Shown: positions 1 through 11,167, numbered from the stretch's first letter. The stretch is 64,000 bases of DNA from Cronobacter malonaticus LMG 23826 (GCF_001277215.2 NZ_CP013940.1:558001-622000), one strand, 5' to 3'. A program made the numbers and translations. The notes: generated from the sequence alone by a model not told the origin.

Positions 1-468
1 GATCTCAGCCAGCTGCGTTACGGTAAGATCTGTATCCTCGCGGATGCGGACTCCGACGGCCTGCATATCGCCACGCTGCTGTGCGCGCTGTTTGTGAAAC
101 ACTTCCGCGCGCTGGTGAAAGGCGGTCACGTCTACGTCGCCATGCCGCCGCTTTATCGTATCGATCTCGGTAAAGAGGTTTACTACGCGCTGGACGAAGA
201 AGAGAAAGCGGGCGTGCTGGAACAGCTCAAGCGTAAAAAGGGCAAGCCGAACGTCCAGCGCTTTAAAGGCCTCGGCGAAATGAACCCGATGCAGCTGCGC
301 GAAACCACGCTGGATCCGAACACCCGCCGCCTGGTGCAGCTCACTATCAGCGACGACGACGACGCGCGCACGCTGGCCGTTATGGATATGCTGCTCGCCA
401 AAAAACGCTCTGAAGACAGACGTAACTGGCTACAGGAGAAAGGCGATATGGCGGATATCGAAGTCTGA
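1..468 (+). CDS. parE: DNA topoisomerase IV subunit B, C-terminal part (5' end outside window)
   Basis: The reading frame is open from base 1 and ends with TGA at 466-468, so only the last 155 codons of a roughly 630-residue protein are present. The fragment begins in the TOPRIM domain. The ILADADSDGLHI stretch carries the acidic Mg-binding residues of type IIA topoisomerases, and the GLGEMNPMQL motif follows, as in GyrB and ParE. Together with ParC it decatenates daughter chromosomes. The partner gene parC lies 12 kb downstream here rather than in an operon. The family call is very secure. The ATPase domain lies outside the window and cannot be judged. Confidence 0.98.
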   Translation, partial: DLSQLRYGKICILADADSDGLHIATLLCALFVKHFRALVKGGHVYVAMPPLYRIDLGKEVYYALDEEEKAGVLEQLKRKKGKPNVQRFKGLGEMNPMQLRETTLDPNTRRLVQLTISDDDDARTLAVMDMLLAKKRSEDRRNWLQEKGDMADIEV

Positions 469-498
469 TAACGCCCGTTCTGTAACAACACACCTTTC

Positions 499-520
499 AG
501 CGGCGCCTTCCGGCGCCGCT
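499..520 (+). terminator. Hairpin downstream of parE
   Basis: A perfect 9-bp stem (AGCGGCGCC / GGCGCCGCT) with a TTCC loop starts 30 bases after the parE stop. The T-run behind it is short (GCTGTTTCC). It probably terminates parE transcription, but the weak U-tract leaves some read-through possible. Confidence 0.6.
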
Positions 521-607
521 GCTGTTTCCGCCTGATCACCTCTTCTTTTTCACCGCGTAGCACAATGCGTGGTTTTATTTGCGAGCGAGATCAAATTCCG
601 CCGCGTT

Positions 608-632
608 AATCATTACTCCTGGAGTAATGATT
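608..632. promoter_or_regulatory. 25-bp palindrome upstream of mdcA, candidate MdcR operator
   Basis: Twelve-base arms AATCATTACTCC and GGAGTAATGATT flank a single T and are perfectly complementary. The site lies 95 bases before the mdcA start, between the parE hairpin and the mdc Shine-Dalgarno sequence. LysR-type regulators bind dyad sequences at such positions, and mdcR lies at the end of the operon, so MdcR is the natural candidate. The palindrome is seen directly; its binder is inferred. Confidence 0.55.
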
Positions 633-726
633 CGCCCGCGCGCTTAATTGATGCTTTTTTCTCCTGGGCGCACACTGACTTCAGCGTTAAGCAAATCAAA
701 AGATTCGCTGAATCAGGAGGTTAATA

Positions 727-2382
727 ATGACGGCTTACCAAACGCCTGGGCGTGTCTGGAACACGCGCCGCACGGAGAAACAGCGGCGTCTCGCCTCGGT
801 TCCCGTGCAGGGCAAAGTGTTGCCCACCGCAGATCTCACATCCATGCTCGAAAAACTCATCGCGCCCGGCGACCGGGTGGTTCTTGAAGGTAACAACCAG
901 AAGCAGGCGGATTTCCTCTCCCGCAGCCTTGCTGAGGTAAACCCGCAGGTGGTGCATGACCTGCATATGATCATGCCAAGCGTCGGGCGCAGCGAACACC
1001 TCGATATTTTTGAGAAAGGCATCGCGCGTAAGCTCGATTTCTCCTTCTCCGGTACCCAGAGCCTGCGCATTTCGCAGCTGCTGGAAGATGGCCAGTTGGA
1101 AATCGGCGCTATCCATACCTACATCGAACTCTACTCCCGCCTGTATGTCGATCTTGCCCCGAACGTGGCGCTGATCGCCGGTTACAAAGCCGACCGCAAA
1201 GGGAACCTCTACACCGGGCCGAGTACGGAAGATACCCCCGCGCTGGTAGAGGCCGCCGCGTTCCATGATGGCATTGTTATCGCCCAGGTGAATGAGCTGG
1301 TGGACGACGAGTGCGATTTGCCGCGCGTCGATATTCCAGGCTCATGGATCGATTATGTCGTGGTGGCGGATAAACCGTTCTTTATCGAGCCGCTCTTCAC
1401 CCGCGACCCGCGCCTCATCAAGCAGGAACACATCCTGATGGCGATGATGGCGATTAAAGGCATCTACGCCGAACATCAGGTGCAGTCCCTCAACCACGGT
1501 ATCGGTTTTAACACCGCCGCTATCGAACTGCTGCTGCCGACTTACGGTGAACAGCTCGGCCTGAAAGGCAAAATCTGTAAACACTGGACGCTCAACCCGC
1601 ACCCGACGCTGATCCCGGCGATTGAAAGCGGCTGGGTGGAGAGCGTGCACTGCTTCGGCGGGGAACTGGGGATGGAAGAGTACATCCGCGCCCGTCCTGA
1701 CATCTTCTTCACCGGCGCTGACGGTTCGATGCGCTCCAACCGAGCCTTCTGCCAGCTGGCAGGCCAGTACGCGGTGGATATGTTTATCGGTTCGACCTTA
1801 CAGGTGGACGGCTACGCCAACTCTTCCACCGTCACCCGCGGCCGTCTTTCAGGCTTCGGCGGCGCGCCGAACATGGGCCATGACCCACACGGCCGCCGTC
1901 ACGCCACACCGGCCTGGCTCAATATGATCACCGAACCAGATCCGATGCAGCGCGGTAAAAAACTGGTGGTGCAGATGGTCGAAACCTTCCAGGCAGGCGT
2001 GAAACCGACCTTCGTGGAAAAACTCGATGCGGTTGATGTGGCGAAAGCCTCCGGGATGCCGCTCGCGCCGGTCATGATTTACGGCGATGACGTCACCCAC
2101 GTGCTGACGGAAGAGGGCATCGCGTACCTCTACCGCGCCGAAAGCCTGGAAGAGCGCCGCGCGATGGTCGCTGCGGTCGCGGGTATCACCGATATCGGGC
2201 TTGGTGTTGACGCCGCGCGCGTCGCCGAACTGCGTAAGAGCGGCAAAGTCGTTTACCCGGAAGATATCGGCATTCGCCGCGCCGACGCCACCCGCTCGCT
2301 GCTTGCCGCAAGCAGCGTCGCTGACCTGGTGGAATGGTCAGGCGGTCTCTACAACCCACCTGCCAAATTCCGGAGCTGGTAA
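727..2382 (+). CDS. mdcA: Malonate decarboxylase alpha subunit (acetyl-S-ACP:malonate ACP transferase)
   Basis: A 551-residue protein preceded by a strong Shine-Dalgarno AGGAGG about 7 bases before the ATG. In the biotin-independent malonate decarboxylase of Klebsiella type, MdcA exchanges the acetyl group on the acyl-carrier subunit MdcC for malonate, giving malonyl-S-ACP and acetate. Sequence and full length match the MdcA family, whose fold is CoA-transferase-like. It is the first gene of an eight-gene unit, and mdcB starts in its stop codon (TAATG). The order mdcABCDEFGH makes the call secure. Catalytic residues were not mapped. Confidence 0.96.
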   Translation: MTAYQTPGRVWNTRRTEKQRRLASVPVQGKVLPTADLTSMLEKLIAPGDRVVLEGNNQKQADFLSRSLAEVNPQVVHDLHMIMPSVGRSEHLDIFEKGIARKLDFSFSGTQSLRISQLLEDGQLEIGAIHTYIELYSRLYVDLAPNVALIAGYKADRKGNLYTGPSTEDTPALVEAAAFHDGIVIAQVNELVDDECDLPRVDIPGSWIDYVVVADKPFFIEPLFTRDPRLIKQEHILMAMMAIKGIYAEHQVQSLNHGIGFNTAAIELLLPTYGEQLGLKGKICKHWTLNPHPTLIPAIESGWVESVHCFGGELGMEEYIRARPDIFFTGADGSMRSNRAFCQLAGQYAVDMFIGSTLQVDGYANSSTVTRGRLSGFGGAPNMGHDPHGRRHATPAWLNMITEPDPMQRGKKLVVQMVETFQAGVKPTFVEKLDAVDVAKASGMPLAPVMIYGDDVTHVLTEEGIAYLYRAESLEERRAMVAAVAGITDIGLGVDAARVAELRKSGKVVYPEDIGIRRADATRSLLAASSVADLVEWSGGLYNPPAKFRSW

Positions 2383-3242
2383 TGAACCGACAGCCACTGA
2401 CTCACGCCGAAGGCACCGCAGAGACGCTGGCGCGTATCGCCACCGCCTGCCTGATTGATGAAGCGAGACTCACCCCGAAGCCGGGTCTGGTGGACTGTCG
2501 GGGCAGCGGCGCGCATCACGATTTAACGCTCGCGCTGATGGAGCGCTCGGCCCATAGCCTGACGCCAACCTTTCACGCGCTGGCTCAGCAGAGCTGGCAG
2601 CGTCCGGCGGATATCGCGCTGCGTGAAACGGTCGGCCGCCTGGGCCGCGAAGGCGAGGCGCAGATGATGGCGGTGACCGGCGGCGTCAATACGCACCGGG
2701 GCGCTATCTGGGCGCTGGGCCTGCTGGTGAGCGCCACCGCAATGTGCGGGGCGGCGGCTTCAGCCGATGCCATCGCCGCCACCGCAGCCCGGCTGGCGAG
2801 CCTGCCGGACGCGGCAGCGCCCAAGGGCTTTAGCAAGGGGCTTCGCGCCACGCGCCGCTATCAGGTGCCGGGCGCGCGCGAAGAGGCGCAGCAGGGCTTT
2901 CCGCACGTCACCGCGCTGGCGCTGCCGCAGCTTCATGAAAGCCGCCGCCGCGGCGCGAACGAGACCGAAGCCCGTCTGGACGCGTTAATGGCGATCATGA
3001 CCTCGCTCAGCGATACCTGCGTGCTCAACCGCGCGGGCCTGACCGGGCAGTTCACCATGCAGCGCGGCGCACGCGCCGTGCTGGCGGCTGGCGGTACGGC
3101 GACCATCGAGGGGCGTCGCGAACTGGTAAAGCTCGACAGCGAGATGCTGGCCCTTAACGCCTCGCCGGGCGGGGCCGCCGACTTGCTGGCCGCCACGCTC
3201 TATCTCGATCGCGTGGGCGCGTCATCCCGAATAACTGATTAA
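2382..3242 (+). CDS. mdcB: Triphosphoribosyl-dephospho-CoA synthase
   Basis: MdcB makes 2'-(5''-triphosphoribosyl)-3'-dephospho-CoA from ATP and dephospho-CoA, the precursor of the prosthetic group later attached to MdcC. It belongs to the CitG/MdcB family, and LTPKPGLVD near the N-terminus is the typical family start. I chose ATG 2382, which overlaps the mdcA stop by one base and gives 286 residues. The frame is open further upstream inside mdcA, but an earlier start would be an overlap without reason. Translational coupling to mdcA is likely. Confidence 0.94.
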   Translation: MNRQPLTHAEGTAETLARIATACLIDEARLTPKPGLVDCRGSGAHHDLTLALMERSAHSLTPTFHALAQQSWQRPADIALRETVGRLGREGEAQMMAVTGGVNTHRGAIWALGLLVSATAMCGAAASADAIAATAARLASLPDAAAPKGFSKGLRATRRYQVPGAREEAQQGFPHVTALALPQLHESRRRGANETEARLDALMAIMTSLSDTCVLNRAGLTGQFTMQRGARAVLAAGGTATIEGRRELVKLDSEMLALNASPGGAADLLAATLYLDRVGASSRITD

Positions 3243-3251
3243 GAGGGTGTT

Positions 3252-3551
3252 ATGGAACAGATTACATTGTCATTTCCCGCGAGCCGCACGCTGAGCGGCA
3301 GAGCGCTGGCGGGAGTGGTCGGGTCCGGTGATATGGAAGTCCTGTTCACCGCCGATCAGCAACAGGCGCTTAACGTCACCATCACCACATCCGTGGACAA
3401 CAGCACCGCGCGCTGGAACGCGCTGTTTGACCGCCTCAGCATGCAAAACGGCCTGCCGTCCGGCACGCTGATTATCCACGACTTCGGCGCGACGCCCGGC
3501 GTGGCGCGCATCCGCATCGAACAGGTTTTTGAGGAGGTCAGCCATGCGTAA
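3252..3551 (+). CDS. mdcC: Malonate decarboxylase acyl carrier protein (delta subunit)
   Basis: A 99-residue acyl carrier subunit. Ser25 in the motif GVVGSGDMEV is at the expected position for the serine that carries the 2'-(5''-phosphoribosyl)-3'-dephospho-CoA arm in the Klebsiella protein. Acetyl and malonyl groups cycle on that arm between MdcA, the MdcD-MdcE decarboxylase and MdcH. Its 3' end overlaps the mdcD start by 8 bases, so the mdcD ribosome-binding site GAGGAGG lies within mdcC codons. The small size and operon position fit the family exactly. Confidence 0.95.
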   Translation: MEQITLSFPASRTLSGRALAGVVGSGDMEVLFTADQQQALNVTITTSVDNSTARWNALFDRLSMQNGLPSGTLIIHDFGATPGVARIRIEQVFEEVSHA

Positions 3552-4377
3552 CGACCGCAGCTTTATCGAACTCCGGGCGCGGGACCGCGCGAAGGCGCTG
3601 CTGGATGACGGCAGCTACCGTGAACTGCTCGATCCGTTTGAACAGGTTATGTCGCCGTGGCTTGGCAAACAGGGCATCGTGCCGCAGGCCGACGACGGCA
3701 TGGTCGTGGCGAAAGGCACCATCAACGGTCAGCCCGCCGTAGTCATCGCCATCGAAGGCACATTCCAGGGCGGCAGCATGGGCGAAGTCTCCGGCGCGAA
3801 AATGGCCGCGGCGCTGGAGTTTGCCGCTGAAGATAACCGCAACGGTATTCCGACGCAGGCGGTGCTGTGCCTTGAAACCGGCGGCGTGCGTCTGCAGGAG
3901 GCGAATCTGGGCCTCGCGGCGATTGCCGATATTCACGCGGCGATTGTTGACCTGCGCCGCTACACCCCGGTGGTCGGGATTATCGCCGGCACCGTCGGCT
4001 GCTTCGGCGGGATGTCCATCGCCGCCGCGTTATGCAGCTATCTCATCGTCACCCGCGAAGCGCGTTTAGGGCTTAACGGCCCGCAGGTTATCGAACAGGA
4101 AGCGGGCATTGAAGAGTACGACTCCCGCGACCGTCCGTTTATCTGGAGCATGACCGGCGGCGAAGTGCGTTATGAAAGCGGTTTTGTCGATGCGCTGGTG
4201 GGCGATGGCGTGAACGCCGTGAAAACCGCCATGAACGAGGCGATTGCCCGGGGCGTACCGCAGCAGCACCGCAGCGATAACTACGCCTGGTATCTCGACC
4301 GCCTGACCCGTTTCGATACCACGAAACAGGCCGACCGCGAACAGATCAAACAGCTCTTTGCCCGGGAGGAAAAATAA
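3544..4377 (+). CDS. mdcD: Malonate decarboxylase beta subunit
   Basis: A 277-residue carboxyltransferase-fold protein that, with MdcE, decarboxylates malonyl-S-ACP to acetyl-S-ACP and CO2. The frame opens at 3529, but I chose ATG 3544 because GAGGAGG at 3531-3537 lies 6 bases in front of it and the product starts MRNDRSFIEL as in the family. Glycine-rich oxyanion-type stretches (GGSMGEVSGAKM, GTVGCFGGMS) are visible, as in acyl-CoA carboxyltransferases. The TAATG junction couples it to mdcE. Confidence 0.95.
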   Translation: MRNDRSFIELRARDRAKALLDDGSYRELLDPFEQVMSPWLGKQGIVPQADDGMVVAKGTINGQPAVVIAIEGTFQGGSMGEVSGAKMAAALEFAAEDNRNGIPTQAVLCLETGGVRLQEANLGLAAIADIHAAIVDLRRYTPVVGIIAGTVGCFGGMSIAAALCSYLIVTREARLGLNGPQVIEQEAGIEEYDSRDRPFIWSMTGGEVRYESGFVDALVGDGVNAVKTAMNEAIARGVPQQHRSDNYAWYLDRLTRFDTTKQADREQIKQLFAREEK

Positions 4378-5177
4378 TGACTAATACAGTAAGCCGGGGC
4401 GCCTTATGGCTTGAAAAACTCGCGCCCGACGCGCAACGTCTGCCAGGGCTTTGCCCGTCCGTACAGGTGGCCGATGCGACATTTAACGGCGAACCTGCGC
4501 GCTTTATCGCGGTTGTACCGGATGCCCATAACCACTACCCACGCGCCGCCCGCGGCGAAGTAGGGCTGCTGGAGGGCTGGACGCTTGCGAAAGTGGTCAA
4601 CGAAACCCTTCTGGAAGATGCCGATAAAAGCGTGAAACGCCCGATCATCGCGGTGATTGATGTGCCAAGCCAGGCCTATGGTCGTCGTGAAGAGGCGTTC
4701 GGTATCCATCAGGCGCTGGCAGGCGCGGCGGGCGCTTACGCGAAAGCGCGTCTTGCCGGGCACCCGGTTATCGGGCTGATTGTCGGCAAAGCGATGTCCG
4801 GGGCATTCCTCGCCCACGGCTACCAGGCGAACCGCCTTATCGCGTTTAACGACAAAGGCGTGCTGGTGCATGCGATGGGCAAAGAATCCGCCGCGCGCAT
4901 TACGCTGCGTACCGTTGACGCGCTGGAGAAACTGGCGGCGACCATCCCGCCGATGGCTTATGACGTCGCTAACTACGCGACGCTTGGGCTGCTCTCCGAC
5001 CTGCTCGATATCAGCAACCCGGATGCGCCGACCGACGCGGATCTGGCGCAGGTTAACGCCACGCTGCAACGCGCCATCGCGGATGCGCGTCAGGATCCGA
5101 GCCTGAAAACCCGCCTCGGCGCAGACAACCGCCGTAGCTCTCAGCTTGTGCGCGAACGCCTGCGCGCCAGCTGGTAA
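4377..5177 (+). CDS. mdcE: Malonate decarboxylase gamma subunit
   Basis: A 266-residue partner of MdcD in the heterodimeric decarboxylase. It has the crotonase-type carboxyltransferase fold, and the GLIVGKAMSGAFLAHGYQ segment corresponds to the conserved glycine-rich loop. It begins inside the mdcD stop codon. It is the last enzyme-subunit gene before a 156-base gap that holds a strong hairpin, after which come transport and maturation genes. The assignment rests on full-length similarity and position. Confidence 0.95.
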   Translation: MTNTVSRGALWLEKLAPDAQRLPGLCPSVQVADATFNGEPARFIAVVPDAHNHYPRAARGEVGLLEGWTLAKVVNETLLEDADKSVKRPIIAVIDVPSQAYGRREEAFGIHQALAGAAGAYAKARLAGHPVIGLIVGKAMSGAFLAHGYQANRLIAFNDKGVLVHAMGKESAARITLRTVDALEKLAATIPPMAYDVANYATLGLLSDLLDISNPDAPTDADLAQVNATLQRAIADARQDPSLKTRLGADNRRSSQLVRERLRASW

Positions 5178-5215
5178 GTAATACCAAAAAAAGACCTGCC
5201 GGATAGCGGCTCCTG

Positions 5216-5235
5216 TGGGCGTAGCGATACGCCCA
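5216..5235 (+). other. Hairpin with GCGA tetraloop between mdcE and mdcF
   Basis: A perfect 8-bp stem TGGGCGTA / TACGCCCA closes a GCGA loop of the stable GNRA class, 39 bases after mdcE. No T-run follows, so it is not a simple terminator. It may stabilise the upstream mRNA end or reduce expression of mdcF, mdcG and mdcH relative to the enzyme subunits. Confidence 0.5.
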
Positions 5236-5333
5236 TAGCGCCCCGCATCCGTAAAAAATAAAGCTCACCACCCGTTCGGGTGTAAGGGCCACCATCGCAC
5301 CAGTGTTGATTTTACTTTCATTACAGGTGACTT

Positions 5334-6293
5334 ATGACTTACGTGATTATTCATGCGCTTGCTCCCATCTTTGTGATCATGCTGCTCGGCTTTATGGCGG
5401 GCAAAACAAAGATGGTCGATAACCAAAACGTCGCTTTACTCAATATCTTTGTGATGGATTTCGCGCTCCCGGCGGCGCTGTTCAGCGCCACCGTACAGAC
5501 GCCGTGGGCGGGCATCGTCGCGCAAATGCCGCTGATTGTGGTGCTGGTGCTGGCGATGTGGGTCACCTACGCCGCAATCTATTTTCTGGCCGTCGGGCCG
5601 TTTAAGAAATCGCCGCAGGATGCCGCCGTGCTGACGCTCACCGTGGCGCTGCCGAACTACGCCGCGCTTGGCCTGCCGATTCTTGGTAGCGTGCTGGGCG
5701 AAGGGCCGTCTACCTCGCTCTCCGTCGCCGTCTCCATCGCCTGTGGTTCGGTGCTGATGACGCCGTTCTGCCTGCTTATTCTGGAACGTGAAAAAGCGCG
5801 CGCCAGCGGTGAGAACAGCGGCTCGACGCTTGCCATGCTGCCGGTGCTAATGTGGCGCTCGGTGAAAAAACCGATTGTCTGGGGGCCGCTACTTGGGGTG
5901 GTGCTTTCCGCTATCGGCATCACCATGCCGGAGCTGGTACTGGCCGCTATCAAACCGCTGGGCCTTGCTGCAACCGCCGCCGCGCTGTTCCTGACCGGCG
6001 TTATCCTCTCGGCGCGTAAGCTTAAAATCAACTCCATGGTTATCACCGCGACCATCACCAAACTGCTGATCCAGCCGTTTATCGCCTGGGGTATTGTGCT
6101 GGCGCTTGGTCTGACCGGCCCGGTGGCTATCACGGCGATCCTGATGATTGCGCTGGCGGCGGGTTTCTTCGGTGTGGTCTTCGGCAACCGTTTCGGCGTA
6201 CAGTCGCCGGACGCCGAGGCAGTGCTACTGCTAAGCTCCGTACTCAGCATTCTCTCGCTGCCGCTGTTTATTTCACTGACACAAGGACTCTGA
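5334..6293 (+). CDS. mdcF: Malonate transporter, auxin efflux carrier (AEC) family
   Basis: A 319-residue hydrophobic protein with about ten predicted membrane segments, starting MTYVIIHALAPIFVIMLLGF as AEC-family permeases do. In Klebsiella the equivalent gene is thought to import malonate across the inner membrane. ATG 5334 follows TACAGGTGACTT, a usable Shine-Dalgarno. mdcG starts only 3 bases after its stop. The family call is firm. The malonate substrate follows from operon context rather than from residues visible here. Confidence 0.9.
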   Translation: MTYVIIHALAPIFVIMLLGFMAGKTKMVDNQNVALLNIFVMDFALPAALFSATVQTPWAGIVAQMPLIVVLVLAMWVTYAAIYFLAVGPFKKSPQDAAVLTLTVALPNYAALGLPILGSVLGEGPSTSLSVAVSIACGSVLMTPFCLLILEREKARASGENSGSTLAMLPVLMWRSVKKPIVWGPLLGVVLSAIGITMPELVLAAIKPLGLAATAAALFLTGVILSARKLKINSMVITATITKLLIQPFIAWGIVLALGLTGPVAITAILMIALAAGFFGVVFGNRFGVQSPDAEAVLLLSSVLSILSLPLFISLTQGL

Positions 6294-6296
6294 CCG

Positions 6297-6917
6297 ATGA
6301 CCGCCACGCCACGCCCGCACGATCTCCTCTGGCTCAACCGCCGCGACGCGCTTCAGGGCATCGACGCGCCGTGGGTGAGCGAGCAGTGGCGCAGCCATCT
6401 GCCGGTGGTGGTGCGGCGTGATGTGAGCGACAGCGGGCTTATCCCCGTCGGCGTGCGCGGCGTGAAGCGCGAGCAGCGCGCCGCAGGCTGGGTGAGCGCG
6501 CAGGATATCGTTCGCGTGGCGACGCCCGAATCGCTCGCCTGTCTCAGCACGCTGTTGCGCTCGCCGTTTGTTTCACAGCAGCCGGTGCAGGCGGCTATCC
6601 AACTGGCCCAGCGGCAATGGCCGTGGGCGTGGGGCATTACCGGCTCTACCGGCTTTGCGCTCGCGACAGAAATGCCGGTGCTGCATGCGGCAAGCGATCT
6701 GGACCTTACGATCCGCGCGCCTGAACGCGTGGAGCCTGACGCGTTCGCTGACTGGCAGCGCCTCGTCACACAGCTGCCGTGCCGCGCCGATACCCAGGTC
6801 GAAACGCCGCTCGGCGCGTTTTCGCTGACCGAGTGGCTGCGCGACGGGCGCGCGCTGTTAAAAACCAACCAGGGCGCGCGGCTCGTACGCGACCCCTGGC
6901 GCAGGGAGGATGCATGA
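6297..6917 (+). CDS. mdcG: Phosphoribosyl-dephospho-CoA transferase (holo-ACP synthase of malonate decarboxylase)
   Basis: MdcG transfers the prosthetic group made by MdcB onto Ser25 of MdcC. The 206-residue protein has a nucleotidyltransferase signature: GITGSTGFALAT is followed by SDLDLTIR, whose Asp134 and Asp136 fit the catalytic metal-binding pair of the family. The gene ends in an ATGA overlap with mdcH. The presence of both mdcB and mdcG means this locus can mature its own carrier without the citrate lyase genes. Confidence 0.93.
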   Translation: MTATPRPHDLLWLNRRDALQGIDAPWVSEQWRSHLPVVVRRDVSDSGLIPVGVRGVKREQRAAGWVSAQDIVRVATPESLACLSTLLRSPFVSQQPVQAAIQLAQRQWPWAWGITGSTGFALATEMPVLHAASDLDLTIRAPERVEPDAFADWQRLVTQLPCRADTQVETPLGAFSLTEWLRDGRALLKTNQGARLVRDPWRREDA

Positions 6918-7816
6918 AAATTCTTTTCACTTTCCCCGGACAGGGCACCCAGCGGCCCGGCATGTTGCAGCATCTGCCGGAGGAGGAGACGCGGCGTGAG
7001 GCGCGCGAGGTGTTAGGCGAGGAGCTTACGACGCTTGATACGCCGGACGCGCTGCGCCACACCCGTGCCGTTCAGCTCGCGCTGCTGATTGCGGGCGTCT
7101 CTTCCGCCCGTGCGCTAATGGCGCAGGGCGTGATGCCGGATATGGTCAGCGGGTTGTCCATCGGCGCGTATCCGGCGGCGGTGATTGCCGGGGCGCTCGA
7201 TTTTCGTGACGCCCTGCGCCTGGTGGCGCTGCGCGGCGATTTAATGGAACAGGCGTACCCTGAAGGCTACGGGCTGACGGCGATACTTGGCCTGCGCCTG
7301 GAGCAGGTGGAGAAACTGGCGGCGGCGCACGGTGTCTACATCGCCAATTTAAACGCCGAAACGCAGATTGTGATCGCCGGACGTGATGAACAGATGGCGG
7401 CGGCAGGCGAGGCGGCGCTCGCGCTCGGGGCCACGAAAGTGAACCGGCTGGCGGTCAGCGTGCCGTCGCACTGCGCGCTGCTGAATGCGCCCGCGCAACA
7501 GCTGGCGCAGGCGTTTTCGCGCGTCACGCTGCAACGCCCGCAGCGCGCTTATCTCAGCGGCAGCAGCGCCCGCGTGCTGTGGCAGCCTGAGCGCATCGCC
7601 GACGATCTCGCGTTTAACATGGCGCGTACCGTGCGCTGGCAGGAGGCGATGATCGCCGCCCGTGAGCGTGAAGCCCGGCTCGCCATTGAGATGCCGCCCG
7701 GCGGCGTGCTGACCTGCCTGACGCGCCAGTCGGGCTTTGAAGGGGAGACGATTTCGCTGGAGCGCAGCGGCATCGCGGTGGCGCAGCATCTGGCCGCGCG
7801 GCTGCCCTGCGATTAG
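6914..7816 (+). CDS. mdcH: Malonyl-CoA:ACP transacylase of malonate decarboxylase
   Basis: A 300-residue FabD-like acyltransferase that loads malonyl from malonyl-CoA onto the decarboxylase carrier to start the cycle. The GQGTQ loop is at residues 9-13, the nucleophile Ser82 lies in GLSIG, an arginine is in the ALRGDLMEQA segment and the catalytic His186 is in VPSHCALL. An upstream start in the same frame would run through mdcG. ATG 6914 overlaps the mdcG stop as ATGA, follows GGGAGGA closely and gives the usual length. The 3' end overlaps the convergent mdcR by 4 bases. Confidence 0.94.
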   Translation: MKILFTFPGQGTQRPGMLQHLPEEETRREAREVLGEELTTLDTPDALRHTRAVQLALLIAGVSSARALMAQGVMPDMVSGLSIGAYPAAVIAGALDFRDALRLVALRGDLMEQAYPEGYGLTAILGLRLEQVEKLAAAHGVYIANLNAETQIVIAGRDEQMAAAGEAALALGATKVNRLAVSVPSHCALLNAPAQQLAQAFSRVTLQRPQRAYLSGSSARVLWQPERIADDLAFNMARTVRWQEAMIAAREREARLAIEMPPGGVLTCLTRQSGFEGETISLERSGIAVAQHLAARLPCD

Positions 7817-8742
7817 TTTTTGCTAAGGCTTAAGGCGTACATGCGGCACTCCGCCGCCAGCGCCAGCAGGTTAGGGTCGCGTTCGCGGCTGCGGGCGAAA
7901 ACCAGCGCTATCTGCTGGCGCATCTGGTAAGGCTCCGCCAGCTTCAGCAGTTGCAGATCGTTTTCATAGAGCTTTTTCATGCGCCCTGGCACCAGCGAGA
8001 AGCCCACGCCCGCCTGCACCAGGCTCAGCATGGAGAAAATATCGTTCACCCGCGTGACGATGTCCGGCTCAAAGCCCGCCACGTGAAACGCCTCCTGAAA
8101 ACCGGCGTAAGTCGCGAATCCTTCCGCCAGCGAGACAAATTTACGGTCTTTGTAGTCGCGCAAATCGGCCTCGCGACGGGTGTCGAGCGCTTCTGACGCC
8201 GGGGCCGCCAGATAGATATCGTCGTGAAACAGCGGCGTCACTTCCAGCAGTTTGCGGTCAATCTGCGCTTCCGAAACGGAAATCAGGATTGCATCCAGCC
8301 CGTTGTCTTCCAGCATATTCAGCAGCACCAGATTCGAACCCATCGTCAGATCGAGTTCCAGTTCCGGGCGGCGCAGCTTCATGCCCATCAGCAGGCGCGG
8401 CACCGTTTCCAGCGTGAGCGAGTAGAGCGTGCCGACCCGCAGCCGCCCAAGACCCACGCCCGCCGTGCGCCGCGTCTCTTCGATGCCGCGCACGATCAGG
8501 CCCATCGCCTCCTGACAATACTCCAGCAATGTTTCGGCGGCAGGCAGCGCCACCAGGCTTCTGCCCTTGTGGACAAACAGCGGACAGCGCATCCCTTCTT
8601 CCAGACTGTGCAGCGCGCGATGCACGCTGACGGCGCTTACGCCCAGCGCCTCGGCGGTGCGGGCGATGTTTCCCTTCTCCATAAACGCCATGAAGATGGA
8701 AAGCTTGCGAAACGTGATGTCGTCATCAATGGCTAATTTCAT
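7813..8742 (-). CDS. mdcR: LysR-type regulator of the malonate decarboxylase operon
   Basis: A 309-residue LysR-family regulator. The N-terminal winged helix-turn-helix includes FMEKGNIARTAEALGVSAVSVHRALHSLE, and an effector-binding domain follows. It is encoded tail to tail with mdcH, sharing 4 bases, so its own promoter lies at 8743-8923, back to back with katG. In Klebsiella MdcR activates the mdc genes and controls its own synthesis. The palindrome at 608-632 is a candidate target. Control of the neighbouring katG is possible but unsupported. Confidence 0.9.
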   Translation of the reverse strand: MKLAIDDDITFRKLSIFMAFMEKGNIARTAEALGVSAVSVHRALHSLEEGMRCPLFVHKGRSLVALPAAETLLEYCQEAMGLIVRGIEETRRTAGVGLGRLRVGTLYSLTLETVPRLLMGMKLRRPELELDLTMGSNLVLLNMLEDNGLDAILISVSEAQIDRKLLEVTPLFHDDIYLAAPASEALDTRREADLRDYKDRKFVSLAEGFATYAGFQEAFHVAGFEPDIVTRVNDIFSMLSLVQAGVGFSLVPGRMKKLYENDLQLLKLAEPYQMRQQIALVFARSRERDPNLLALAAECRMYALSLSKN

Positions 8743-8860
8743 GCGGTCACGGTCTTAAGTAACAGGATCAGGGAGCTTAGCGGCTGGGGGCGACGCGGTA
8801 AACCTTCATTGGCCGCAGGGTTTTTTAAACAAGGCACAAGCTATCGAATCTGTAGATTAA

Positions 8861-11104
<2,244 letters not shown>

Positions 11105-11120
11105 GCGTGACGCGATAAAC

Positions 11121-11152
11121 AAAAAAGGCGATGAATATTCATCGCCTTTTTT
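11121..11152. terminator. Bidirectional terminator between katG and ygiN
   Basis: Perfect 14-base arms AAAAAAGGCGATGA and TCATCGCCTTTTTT enclose ATAT. The A-run on one side and T-run on the other let the same hairpin end katG on the plus strand and ygiN on the minus strand. Confidence 0.93.
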
Positions 11153-11167
11153 ATTCGCATTGGCGCG

